Shown: positions 44,901-54,262, counted from the first letter of the stretch. The stretch: DNA of 64,000 bases from Ligula intestinalis (GCA_036362985.1 JAYGXS010000006.1:14386337-14450336), one strand, 5' to 3'. Notes: a model not told the origin generated them from the sequence alone. Numbers and translations are program-made.

Positions 44901-47801
44901 ATGAAGAAAGTTCGAGATATCTTCAAGTTGGGGGATACTATCGCGATTGTATCCACATTTATTAATGAGAAGGGCGAAGCTATCATTAAACGCCCGGCAG
45001 GCGTGTGTCGGGAATAATTTCGTTAAATGGTCAAAAACATATCTCCATGTTTCTACTTCTTCAGGTAAGTACTCGATCCGAGGTATTGGTTCACCACTAA
45101 AATGGATGAAGTTTTAGCCGATTTCACAAAATGGAAAAATAGAATGCGTATGGACCAATCAGCTAAGCGAGGTCGCTGAAATAATAATCTAATGTGCTTT
45201 TGTAAAAGTTACTTCAATAAGCTGTCGATTTTCTTTCAATAGCAGTGCTTTCATATGAAAAGCAACAGATTTTAATATTCTCAAAACGTTTATCATATGT
45301 CAGCGAATGCTCTGGCTTCGAGTCTCTCTTGCTACAGAATATAAATGCATTTAAATATTCTTAAAAATGCACACTAACCAAGCCATTTAATTTATTACGC
45401 GCTAAATGAACGTCAAATTTTACAAATAGAAAATAGTTATTGTGATGCATGATAAGGGATGGGAACTCACTGTTTATAGTCGGCCGCGATTTTGCCGAAG
45501 TACTTTCTCCTGGTACTGTAAACTTCGTCCGTGAAACCCTGAGAAACAAACGGATTAAACAGCTTTACGAGTCACGTGTTATGTTGGCAATATATATAAC
45601 CGATCAGCAGTGACAGCAAATGGCAGGTGGCGAGGCTCTGATGAACTGCGGTTCGATGAAGTGCTTATGACCCATCTGATAGACACCAGTGGTGGACCAA
45701 CTGCGCCGTCTGTAAGTGCGTTTGTTTGTGTTGTCCGACCAGCTGGTGTTCAGGGTTATGCTTGGCTGATGAAGGCTAATAAGCCCGAAACGTCAGCACA
45801 ATTACAGTGTGGTCCACGACAGCGCCTTGTTTTCTTCTTCGCCTTCTTTGGGGGATGATGATCAGGATAATTTATCTGGACCTCGTATCTTCACCTATGT
45901 TAATATATATATATAGCAGTAAGGGGGGGTATGACAGCATTTGGGGGTAACTTGATACAGAACTGTTTCGGGCTTATTAGCCTTTATCAGCCAAGCATAA
46001 CCCTCTGCGTGAATATATATATATATGAATGCAGGTGATTCACCGATCTGGTCAAGGAACAATTAAGTTCCACTTTGCCAAGGAGCTCGCAACGCAAACC
46101 CTCAATGACCGTCACATAGTGACTAACTTGATATGATGAAGTGGATCCAACAAAGCAAAGGGAGACCGGAATGGCCATTTCTGGCTTATAAGCCGTCATC
46201 AGCCAGTCATACCCAGTCTCAAGGGTTGGCACCCCCGAGATTTGAACCCGGCACCTTCGGTCATTGTGTTCAGGACACTATCTCTAGTCCACGGGTCCCC
46301 TGCTTTGTCGGTTGTGATCGGGAATATGATAAATGAATGCAGGTCTTTCACCGATTGGGTCAAGGAACAATTAAGTTCCGCTTTTGCTTTGTCGGATTCA
46401 CTTCATCATATCAACTTAGTCACTATCTGACGATCATTGAGGGTTTGCGTTGCGAGCTCCTTGGCAAAGCGGAACTTAATTGTTCATTAACTAGATCAGT
46501 TGAAACACCTACATTCATTCATCATATTCCCGATCACAACCGACAAAACAGGGAACCCGTGGACTAGAGGCAGTCTCTTGAACACAATTTCCGAAGTTCC
46601 CGGGTTCAAATCTCCGGGGTGCCAACCCTCGAGATTGGGTATGACTTGCTGATGACGGCTTATAAGCCAGAAATGGCCATTCTGGTTTCCCTTTGCTTTT
46701 TCGGATCCACTTTGGTACTGTTTCAGAATAAACCTTCGAAATTCAGGCTTATTAGCCGCTATTAGCCATACCCAGTCCCACAGTCAGTATTGAACACTTT
46801 TGTGGTTAGTGATTGCGCTTCTTGTGGTAATTTTATGCGGGAATTTTAACTACGCCGGGCAAATTTCTCAATAAAAAAGCTTTAATGCATGTAACTTATT
46901 GGAGAATATTTTTGATTTGCCAGAAAGTATGCTAATTACGGGTCCTTATTCTGGAAGAGCATTCACTTTACAAGTCAACGCAGATGGCCATGGGTGTAAA
47001 AAACTTTTCAGAAAGCACACTGCACCGAAAATAGTCCACAAAACCTGTCGGTAATTGATTGTATGGCCAACTACTAAAGGTTGAGAGCAACCACTCTTGC
47101 AGTTGTCTCCAAACATATTTAAAAACAAGTTGTTCCTTGATATCTTTTCAAATGCCCCCGCTTTTTGCTGCATTCATATACTAGAATGCATACTCTAAGT
47201 AAGCAGGAAAATGATCTTGCTACTCACTCGAAAGAAGTATGAATTTGCTAAAACTTGCAGCGATAATATAGCATAGTAGATAACATTCTGTTTCTCCGCA
47301 TGCGGTCACGAACTGATTGGTATCCCTGCTAACAGTGCACATGTGAGTCCTAAAAGGATATTCTTGTATATACCACGGGAAAGTGACACAGAGCAAAAAA
47401 CAGGTGATCAATGCAAGAAAAATCCGCTGTTGTGTCAAACAGTCAGACAGATATGCACCGGCCGCCTTCCTTTCTTAGAAATATTATGTCAAGCCTAAAT
47501 TGTGTAATTTGTACTGCGGCCATTATCTGGAATTCTAATTTTTCGTGAAGGATAGTGATTAAAATGTTTGTGAATATTTTGTTGCGATTTATAGTTTAGA
47601 AGAAGTGTACACCATATTTTTTAAGGATGGTCATCTATTTAAGGCGGTAAGACCCTTAAAAAATACAGCATGTACACCGTTTTATGACAAGATTTTTCTT
47701 GCAAACTTCACGATTTAGGCAATTGACTGAATGTGGATAGACATGTTGATGCATATGAATGCATATGCAGCAGACTGAACAGTCCATCTAAATATACACA
47801 C

Positions 47802-47860
<59 letters not shown>

Positions 47861-47972
47861 GGCATTATAATGTCACAACGAGTGGCCTACCGGATGATCC
47901 GCGTTTAAGTCACCTCCGTAAGAAAAAACTCGGTGGGAAAATTCGTCAAGGTCACGGAGTGTTCGCGGAAAG
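35814..47972 (-). CDS. PAH: Biopterin-dependent aromatic amino acid hydroxylase, phenylalanine 4-monooxygenase-like (7 exons seen, 5' part missing)
   Basis: Cytosolic iron enzyme that hydroxylates an aromatic amino acid using tetrahydrobiopterin and O2. Exons on the - strand, 5' to 3': 47972-47891, 45538-45471, 45096-44900, 44818-44556, 41058-40963, 40707-40574 and 35982-35814. Phases match at every junction, and the joined frame gives about 335 residues, the full catalytic plus C-terminal region. Landmarks: [67 protein letters not shown] and [16 protein letters not shown]. The two iron histidines and the glutamate in FTIEFGLC are present. Trp in CFWFTIEF argues against tryptophan hydroxylase, which has Phe there. 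Ile in YVITEYQ argues against tyrosine hydroxylase, which has Asp there. The Drosophila Henna enzyme warns that such proteins can accept both Phe and Trp. The N-terminal regulatory domain was not found. Confidence 0.93.
36660..36735 (+). repeat. Short dispersed repeat, copy 1
   Basis: Shares the order TTCAAAGG, GTTTG.CTATATT.TCCT, AATAAAC.TGAC with 58255-58315. It could be the 3' end of an unidentified retroelement, since AATAAA sits near the end of both. Confidence 0.5.
37085..37860 (-). repeat. RTE-derived repeat, copy 1
   Basis: Read on the - strand: about 400 bp of unique AT-rich sequence followed by worn RTE endonuclease start sequence. Pairs with 38705-39600 in the same orientation over its whole length, with many substitutions and indels. 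The GTTTCC-GGCGAATAGTGTATGATTC region and the TTTAATGAAAAAAGG region are the best matching parts. Confidence 0.75.
38705..39600 (-). repeat. RTE-derived repeat, copy 2
   Basis: On the - strand, [20 protein letters not shown] and [11 protein letters not shown] (38890-38800) match the RTE endonuclease segment [27 protein letters not shown] at 17290-17200. Its 5' side is the unique segment shared with copy 1. This suggests a 5' module of an RTE subfamily whose copies stop at a similar point inside the endonuclease. Confidence 0.78.
40574..40707 (-). CDS. PAH: Hydroxylase exon (substrate-pocket loop)
   Basis: [16 protein letters not shown] then [20 protein letters not shown] and FEKARKQF. The Ile in VITEYQ occupies the position of PAH Val379 / TPH Ile / TH Asp425. 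Ends with CA before GTAAGT. Confidence 0.93.
40963..41058 (-). CDS. PAH: Hydroxylase exon with the iron glutamate
   Basis: 32 codons in phase 0: [20 protein letters not shown] then [12 protein letters not shown]. The Glu of FTIEF is the third iron ligand. The preceding Trp equals PAH Trp326. Confidence 0.95.
41059..44555. other. Hydroxylase intron
   Basis: 3.5 kb. Contains a direct repeat pair (41540-41660 and 42032-42156) within a GC-rich block of 41200-42180. The rest is AT-rich with no recognised coding segment. A 76-codon - strand frame at 43829-43599 has no family match. Confidence 0.5.
41540..42156 (+). repeat. Direct repeat pair of ~120 bp
   Basis: 41540-41660 and 42032-42156 share AAACTATTCCTACTATTCTG, GGCCTCCACCGA, TTCTTCTCTCCTAAGGAA, TCTGAAGATCGCA and CCCTGCGATAC with few differences. 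The ~370 bp between them differs from the sequence before the first copy. Two copies of one repeat family, or a recent duplication. Confidence 0.8.
44556..44818 (-). CDS. PAH: Hydroxylase exon with the iron histidines
   Basis: 87 codons: [58 protein letters not shown] and [20 protein letters not shown]. The two His of CHELIGH bind the catalytic iron. Donor GTGAGT after LST. Confidence 0.96.
44900..45096 (-). CDS. PAH: Hydroxylase exon
   Basis: [40 protein letters not shown] and [20 protein letters not shown] then SNFLH. Pterin-domain start of the catalytic core. One base in (completes His), one base out (G of Glu). Confidence 0.96.
45471..45538 (-). CDS. PAH: Hydroxylase exon
   Basis: 22 codons, [18 protein letters not shown] then ADYK, followed by CA before GTGAGT. 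Matches the PGF.D.VY..RRK.....A..Y.HG block of all family members. Confidence 0.95.
45754..45800 (+). ncRNA. Hammerhead-like core, copy 1 of the 45-46 kb cluster
   Basis: CTGATGA (45766-45772), stem II GGCT-AATA-AGCC, GAAA (45787-45790), then the palindrome ACGT and C. The lead GGTTATGCTTGG is shared with the - strand copy at 45946-46002. The 3' flank does not pair well with it, so this copy looks chimeric or decayed. Confidence 0.5.
45946..46002 (-). ncRNA. Hammerhead ribozyme-like fold, type I
   Basis: The - strand lead GGTTATGCTTGG pairs with the 3' flank TCAAGTTACC (CTTGG/TCAAG and GGT/ACC with an internal loop). The core reads CTGATAA (consensus CTGATGA, so the key G8 is changed). Stem II is GGCT-AATA-AGCC, then GAAA, a stem III ACAG/CTGT, and a GTA cleavage triplet. 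The fold is complete, but the G8 change should abolish cleavage in this copy. Confidence 0.58.
46160..46214 (-). ncRNA. Hammerhead ribozyme candidate, intact core
   Basis: On the - strand: stem I GACTGG pairs with CCGGTC (one U-G) and GGG with CCC across a small internal loop. Core CTGATGA is at 46202-46196. Stem II is GGCT-TATA-AGCC, GAAA is at 46181-46178, and stem III is the palindrome ATGGCCAT followed by T as the cleavage residue. All core bases are canonical apart from a C-A pair at the base of stem II. Stem III without a loop implies action as a dimer. Confidence 0.68.
46560..46612 (+). promoter_or_regulatory. Pol III type 2 internal promoter boxes (tRNA-like)
   Basis: A box TGGACTAGAGG at 46560-46570 and B box GGTTCAAATC at 46603-46612, spaced as in tRNA genes, with a short anticodon-arm-like hairpin in the - strand sister unit. 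It is not a functional tRNA because the acceptor arms do not pair. Confidence 0.6.
46637..46691 (+). ncRNA. Hammerhead ribozyme candidate, sister copy
   Basis: Lead GGGTATGACTTG, core CTGATGA (46649-46655), stem II GGCT-TATA-AGCC, GAAA (46670-46673), palindrome ATGGCCAT then T, and flank CTGGTT with CCC. Stem I has one mismatch compared with the copy at 46160. Confidence 0.62.
46736..47890. other. Hydroxylase intron, remainder
   Basis: AT-rich. Nothing recognised except the (TA)n array at 47806-47857, 33 bp from the donor of the next exon upstream in the gene. Confidence 0.5.
47806..47857 (+). repeat. (TA)n microsatellite
   Basis: Uninterrupted run of about 26 TA units inside the hydroxylase intron, close to the splice donor at 47890 on the - strand. 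Confidence 0.98.
47891..47972 (-). CDS. PAH: Hydroxylase first visible exon
   Basis: [20 protein letters not shown] then DLNADHP, 27 codons ending at donor GTAGGC. This is the start of the catalytic domain (WFPRTI..LDRF in PAH). The acceptor could be at 47973 (CTCCTAG) or 7 nt earlier in the gene (TTTAAAG at 47980). Upstream exons were not found on the - strand up to 54 kb. Confidence 0.9.
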
Positions 47973-48929
47973 CTAGGAGCTTTAAAAATAATAGGAAATT
48001 TTCAACAAATCATTTTACGTACCGTTATGCCCGAAATGTTGACCTCCACCGCATATTGACAATTTACCATATCTTTCAAGGTCTTCCTTTACCTTGCTTG
48101 AGTCACTTTCATTTACATAACACAAAACAGTGACTTCTTGATATTCATTCTGATTCTCAATCGGTCGAACAACTACATGGTTTATATAGGCATTGTAGGC
48201 CTTTTCTGACTGTCAGAAAACACGTATGCATACCTTTAGTGTCTCTAAGATATCATAAACACTGACATATTTATGTTTAAATGCCAGTGAAAACGGAAGA
48301 GCGTATTCATTAATTGAGGGCACCGAAAAGTCCATTTTCCTATCGAGGACGCAATTCGAATTCCCACTTTTATTAATATCGGCCGTAGGCTATTCAAACT
48401 GTTGAATGTGCTCTCGTCGCAATCAAAAATGTGGGGATCTGTACTAGAAGTTAGATAATGAGAGAATAAGAGAGTAAGAGATATCCTCCAATGTAGGAAT
48501 AAAAATATGAAAAATGTTTCACTAAACTTTGATAATAGGATCGCCGTTATATGAAAGCCAATTTGTACAGACCACAAAGTCGAACGAGTTGCTGGAAGGT
48601 ACTGGGGTTACTTCACGCCCGGATCCCAGATGGGAATCGTGCAATTGTGTCGATGGAGATAACTTGTATTTCTTACGGTTACATCGTCCCCCCCCCACTC
48701 TCAGTAATAAAAGGGAATGTTCGCAAAGCATTTCTTCTGTGCGGTTCGAACTCCGAAAGACAGAAGAAAACCTCACACAAACTCCTTCTTTTGCTGGCAC
48801 TATTGGCTCTGTTTTTGGTTTTATGCTTGGTCAAACGAACATTTTTCGATATAGATAATCTACTATTAGGCAAATTATACCGGACATTTACGCGTACACG
48901 TCTGGTACATAGAGTCCAGGGGCGCCGTC
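47973..48929. other. Upstream region of the hydroxylase, nothing recognised
   Basis: No regulatory-domain (ACT) exon of the hydroxylase could be identified here. Contains a C9 run near 48690 and a hydrophobic open frame with no family match. Confidence 0.4.
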
Positions 48930-49325
48930 CGTGGTTGTAAAAAGACTACAAGGTACTGGAAAGGGTCCAAGGCAGGGCAACAAATGTTGTGAAAGGCCTA
49001 AATTCTTTAACTTACGAATGCAGGCTTGAGGCACTCAAACATTTTATTCTTGAATACAGGCAGGTTCAAGATGATCTCATACAGACATACAGGATTTTGA
49101 GGAATCGGGACTGTGCCCGGCAGTTTGATGATACTTTCGCATTTGCCACATCACGTAACTTTTTTTGGGAATTTCCTCAAACTCCAAGGAAACTTATTCC
49201 ATCTAGATGTCCGCAGCCATTCATTTTCAAAGTGAGTAATCGGTGCCTGGAATGGACTACCCAAGAAGGTTATAATGGCGAACTCGAAAGACAACTTTGA
49301 ACGCAATTTCGACGTATATATACTA
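48930..49325 (+). mobile_element. CR1-like LINE 3' fragment
   Basis: The + strand translation includes RVQGRATNVVKGLNSLTYEC and RLEALKHFILEYRQVQDDLI, then QTYRILRN, KLIPSRCPQPFIFKVSNR and a C-terminal stop near 49300. This is the post-RT domain of CR1-type LINEs, similar in order to the - strand fragment at 9870-10280 but from a different subfamily. Confidence 0.8.
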
Positions 49326-50579
49326 GTAAAGCACTGCTAGAGCATATCAACGCTTCGCTCACACCTATAAATGAAATTTATATCTGCTTATCTACAGCTA
49401 TTATCTTCGATACACAGGATGATTTTGCGATCATCGACTATTAAAATAGGTGCATACGTATATGTTGTTCACTATTATTGAGTAACATATTTATTTATCG
49501 ATTTTATTTTGGGCATATTTGCATACAGTTTTCAATATGGTCTTCAAAGCACTGCTTCTACCCTTAATATACTGAATTATACTGAACTAATCCGATTAGA
49601 CTGACGTTCGAGGCGCTGCGGTAAGGCCCACCACTGCAAAAAAGACAACCAGAAAAAAATGGCTAACAAAGAATTCCGATGCTTGCGTACAAATGGTCAG
49701 AGCTTTGTATATAAACGCGATGATATACAACTCTGTCTTATCCAACTGTCTCCGAATCTGATATGAGTAACTGAATCCTGACTGACTGGTTATATTCAAG
49801 ATACCGGAGGAGCATTATCTGGCTCCAAAGCACATGGATGAGACTGGTATGCCGACCGGATGAGGGAATAATGAGGAATCATGGGGAAGATGGCCAAATA
49901 GTATACGATAAGACAACCGAATTTGCATGCGATAGGGAAGCTATGTGGTTTAGATTTAAGGCTCTTGTTTTGCCATGTCTTGAGGTCCTCGTGGTCTATG
50001 GAACACTTAGGATGAAATGAATCCTCAACAGCCTCTTTTGGAACAAATTGGGTAGGAAGCAGTATGCAAAAGGGAAGTCCAATGCTCCAACATCTATAAA
50101 ACACAGAGGAGCAAGGTGAGAAGTATTATTTTTATAAAATAGGCTGGAAATTCATGAAGAATTTGCTTTCAAGTCAACGCAGAATCGCATATTAATACGC
50201 AGCTGTATCCACAGCAAGCCAGAAGCAGACATCAGCCTCTGTTTATGAAGCCTATCGCGAGCATCGAAATCGCTGAAAAGAAAGTTAAAGACAAATGCTT
50301 TTCTCAAGTCTTTCGATCAGACTACACAAATGACGCAAGATTTCTCTAGCATAAGCAAAACAATGTTTTCGCAAATTCGTCTATGCTGAGACTTACAGAA
50401 ACTATGAAACACGAAATTTTCCAGACTGTACCAGATTCCCCTCAACCATCTCAAACAACTTGCTAAGAAACTTAGTGTGCTTCCGTTAATGCTATTCCAA
50501 AATTCAGTTGACCTCGGGAAAACTTTCTTGTGAATTGGAGGTGAGCGCAAGTAATCCCCGCCCAAAAAATGGTAGCCGG
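49326..50579. other. Interval without recognised features
   Basis: Contains a 102-codon - strand frame (50104-49796) without a family match. No splice-framed exon of the flanking genes was found. Confidence 0.4.
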
Positions 50580-51147
50580 ACATCCAGGACTAATTACAGG
50601 CCATAACCTTGACATGCATCGTCGACAAGGTCATCCAAAGGATCACTGAGAGTGAATCAGCATCATTCGTAGAGGCTCCGTTATCAAACTGCCAACAGGG
50701 GGCTCCAAAAAGTAAGCTACTGCAATGTCGCCAGAGTTAGACCCGAGGTTCGGTGGACAAACAAGCGGTTTGCACTGGCAGCATTGACTTTCGGCTGGCC
50801 TATGACGCTATGCCACATCAGAGACTAATGTGCACACTACCACGAATATAAATCCGAGGTTGGTTCATCAAATACGTCGACAACTTCCTTAGCAGAAGGC
50901 ATCAGGTTCTATACAGCGGCCTAGAAAAGTCAAGTTCTGATATGGTCGACAGTGGAGTGAGCCACGGTTCAAAATTAGACGTTAGAGGTTTGGACTGTAA
51001 AGCACCTACGTCGATGAGGCCAACAGTCTGCCAACAAGGTTTGACTGTGGTTTGGTTTCAGTCGTAATAGGAGTGGTCGAAACGTTGGTTGCAGTGGTTC
51101 AACGTTAATAAGTGTACAATACTTCACCTGAGCAATCCACCTAGCTT
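50580..51147 (+). mobile_element. CR1-like LINE RT fragment, 5' part
   Basis: Translation segments: TNYRP then CIVDKVIQRITES, SIDFRLAYDAMPHQRLMCTL, FIKYVDNFLSRRHQVLYSGL and VDSGVSHGSKL, then, after decay at the YADD box, EWSKRWLQWFNVNKCTILHL near 51065-51125. The sequence is interrupted at 51148 by a 2A-LINE piece. The family C-terminus resumes at 51655. Confidence 0.78.
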
Positions 51148-51645
51148 CAAAGGAACCACAGCAGACGCGTCTCCGTCTGCCTTCCCATCGTCCCCCCGGC
51201 GGCCAAGGTCTGCTACTCATCTTCCTACGTTGGATCAACCGCCCTAATCCCAACCCATGTTTTTGATGGCAGAGCAGCCCCTCCTGGCCACAAGGCTCCG
51301 ACTTCTCCTACTCACTGTCGAAATTGAGGCCTACCCGGTACTCTCTGGTACTGCTCGTTCTGCCGAGTCCGCCCGGACCGCCGCGACTGGTCTGTACGTT
51401 GCGGCTCCTACAATGGCTGGTGCCATCTCCGCTGCAGTGGCCTCATCAAAGCTGCCGATCGGTCACCCGTCTTCGCATGCCCCAGCTTTCCCGTGCCGCC
51501 AGTTGTTTCTTCACCTCCAGCCCACCCTGCCCTCAATTCAATCCTGCCTCAAATCTCCGACCTTGACGCACCACCTGGTCTAAAGATCCTTCAGTTCATC
51601 GCCAACGGCCTAATTGGCAAGCTCGACCAACTCCTCGCCATCCCT
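51148..51645 (+). mobile_element. 2A-LINE 5' fragment (3' truncated)
   Basis: Matches the LINE from its second or third base (GGAACCACAGCAGACGCG) through the 2A region (here EIEAYP), the PHD finger and the endonuclease start (CTGGTCTAAAGATCC, then CAACTCCTCGCC). It stops about 475 bp into the element. It retains TGG where the full-length copy has a TAG stop (22805). Losing the 3' end instead of the 5' end is unusual for a LINE and suggests a later deletion. Confidence 0.85.
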
Positions 51646-51654
51646 TTTACTTGC

Positions 51655-51770
51655 AGAGGAAACTAGCCTGTATGGACTTTCGAAGGAACGCCTTCTCGCA
51701 GAGGGTGATTGGAGCGTGGAACACACTTTCTGACGAGGTGGTCCTCTCAGATACTGTTGACACTTGAATT
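51655..51770 (+). mobile_element. CR1-like LINE C-terminus
   Basis: LQRKLACMDFRRNAFSQRV then IGAWNTLSDEVVLSDTVDT and a stop, the RR..FFSQRV..WN.LP..VV block that ends CR1-group ORF2. Probably the 3' end of the fragment that starts at 50580. Confidence 0.75.
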
Positions 51771-54136
51771 TCATTTACTGATAAACTGTGACAGATATAA
51801 TAAAAACAGTGCCAGTAGCAGCACTTTGCAACTGACTCACACTTATCGCTAATATTAAACCTACATTTGTGTTGTGTATTATTGTTAAGGTTGAACACTT
51901 GCAATTTTCGGATATGAAGAGGGAGCGCAAGGGCGAAAGACTTTTTCTCTTAATACAGTGACTTAAAATGACTTATCGACATACTACAAACAGCAGAAAG
52001 TAATTGATATGCAGAGTCAGGGAAACGATTGGATGAAAGCACGCAGCAACGTGGAAGAGCAGGAAATAGCGTCTAAAAATACGTTCGCAAACACAAGCGC
52101 GTTGCTCGGTTAATTGTTTAATGCACACAAATGCTCACTTAATAGTGTGACAAAGCATGCGATCAATGTTCAACAACTATTGAAGCCGGGGGCTCTGGAT
52201 TTCAATTGCGGTTTCTGAGTCATTTTGAAAATTCCCTGAAATTACTACGAGTCTTCAAAGAAATGTTTTTGTGCAGAGATTTACTTGATACACTTTCTTC
52301 ACTGAAATTATATTGCACTCTTTCGCTTGGCTCTTGTAGAGGCTTACTAGCGTTAACGCTTACAAAAGTTAAAAAACGTATGAGAAAATGTGGAACACAA
52401 AACATCCAGACGTTACAACTCATTACTTTTAACGAAACTACTACACTACGAATGTTTCGTCGCTGGACTTCTCCGACTGTATCCAGCAGTCGCGCGTAGG
52501 CCAAAATTAGTGATAACAACTATCAAGGTGATACGGTACTATTAAGAGGAATGGTGGCATATAAATACACAATCATCAACAATAGATATTCCAAGTCAAG
52601 ATTAAAGGGAATCGGTCAAGGGGGCGTGGATCTGGCTTTCTAAGATTCCAGGAGGCAGTTTCTGTGGACCCTTATTAGTCTGAAAACAACAGCGCGAAGT
52701 GTGGGGGGTGGAGGTGAACGGAGGCAATACTGAACTGGCAAGGGGAGGGTTGCAAATCTTTGAAGTCAGCGGTTTTGGTGTGACTTAACGTATGGTTTTC
52801 GGAGTAGCCGCGGGCGCTAGGTCAAAAGGGGGGAGGGGAAACGGACAGCTGTAAACTAACCAAAGGCGAGAGGGAGAGGCAATATTGAGTAGCTGTTGAA
52901 ACACTTGTTTTTTGCTGCAGTGGGTGCCGGAAGTATTGTGGGCAAAGGCAATTCAAGCGCCACTTAAATGGTACTTGGCCAGGGGTTCGATTTAATACCA
53001 GTATGCAGTCGACTGCAAACAACAAAAGGTCAACGTGAAAAGAATTCTTGGAGAGAGGGGGCTTGGGTAAACATTTCAGAGGAGGGGAATAGCCTTTCGT
53101 AAGAGGAAAAAAAAGGAGTCCGTCTAGCTGAAAGTCACTGGAAATGGATGCGGATGATTTCCAAATTGTTCAAATGGAAATAACAACGAAAATGGAAAAG
53201 CGGTAAAAATTGATAACCGGTGATATTAATGATACCAATACGACACACACGATCCGAACATCTTTCTTCTGCAATAGCCAGAAAGTTGACTTCCGAGGAA
53301 GAAAAATTGACACGGTTGTGGCCAAGTTTGACCGTTCAAACATGCGTAGATCGTAAATCGCTTTTGTTTTAGAGACTGACCGTTGTCTCTGTGCCAGAGG
53401 TAGGTCAAACGGGTGCATTAGCCGGGCAAAAAAATGAAATGCAGGAGATGCAATATGACTGCAGAAGCACGTGCCATATGAGGGTTGCCGGAAAAACGTG
53501 TGTATTTTTCAAAGTCTACAGACGCACCGCATATGAAATTGAAACAACCTAGATCTAATTATACACCTAAAAGGTAAAAGCAGAAGTACCTACACACGTG
53601 ATCTTTGTGTTAGTTTACGTTTTATTTTGCAACAATATATGCATTCGCGTTTGGGGCGTTGCCAAAGGTCTGCTTATTGTCTCACTGTTTATTTTTGGAG
53701 TAAAATAACTAAGAAAAGAAATTAACGTATTGACAAACAATACATTCGCTCGGGTTTTGCATCTCGGAGGAGCAAACTGCGTCAGAACTCTAAGTATTAG
53801 AGCCAGGATGACGTACGACTGGTGGCTGTACCATGCGATTTGATCCTTCAACCCATAAGTGCTGGTCTTTTTCTCAGGTAAATAATATATATTATGGGAT
53901 ATTGCATAATATGAATCACGTTGGTGAATAAATAATACCTTGCTTATGTTGAATCCAATTGTTTATTTTATAGCGCTACTTCAATTTTCTGTAACTGACC
54001 TTTAAATAGTTCATTTGCTGTTCCGTTTGATTCAGTTTTTTGTTGTCGCACTAACACGTGGGGATGTCGAAGGGCAAATATGATCGTGACGCATCGTTTT
54101 CGTAGGGTGCCATATTTCTGTTTACTGATTTCCAAG
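51771..54136. other. Interval between the divergent hydroxylase and carrier genes
   Basis: Must hold the first exon of the carrier gene (the exon at 54137 begins in mid-codon) and possibly the start of the hydroxylase, but I could not identify either. GC-rich stretch at 52600-53100. Confidence 0.45.
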
Positions 54137-54262
54137 GCTTGTTCCGAAGGTGCTCAATGGTGGTATCGCGGGAATCGTTGGCGTTTCATGCGTTTTTCCC
54201 ATAGACCTTGTAAAAACTCGTTTACAAAACCAACAGGCGGGCTCAAGAATGTATAACAACCT
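54137..54262 (+). CDS. SLC25A22: Glutamate carrier exon A
   Basis: 41 codons: [20 protein letters not shown] then [20 protein letters not shown]. First transmembrane helix and first carrier signature P-x-D-x-x-K. Enters with one base completing a codon, leaves with CT of Leu. Confidence 0.94.

Larger units (their letters stand above)
46027..46735. repeat. Tandem and inverted units of a tRNA-like, hammerhead-bearing repeat (SM-alpha-like)
   Basis: One unit of about 310-330 bp has a tRNA-like head (A box TGGACTAGAGG, B box GGTTCAAATC), then a hammerhead fold, then a tail ending CACCTGCATTC and a short linker (ATTTATCATATTCC). On the - strand, a tail end (46380-46334) is followed by a whole unit (46325-46027). 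On the + strand, a tail (46378-46530) is followed by head and hammerhead (46540-46735). Tail-then-head order in both directions shows that units were once tandem. The same combination defines the SM-alpha repeats of schistosomes and animal retrozymes. Confidence 0.75.

Noticed and set aside
46560..46640. A tRNA gene at the B box GGTTCAAATC
   Set aside because: No acceptor stem. The same segment recurs in inverted and tandem repeat units with a hammerhead, so it is repeat-borne.
49796..50104. 102-codon - strand frame as the missing regulatory N-terminus of the hydroxylase
   Set aside because: No ACT-domain motifs (such as an IESRPS-like block) and no splice sites in the right phase.
53170..53418. 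- strand frame with IFLPRKSTFW as a hydroxylase upstream exon
   Set aside because: Resemblance is limited to a few residues around FLPRK. The true FPR exon is at 47891-47972.
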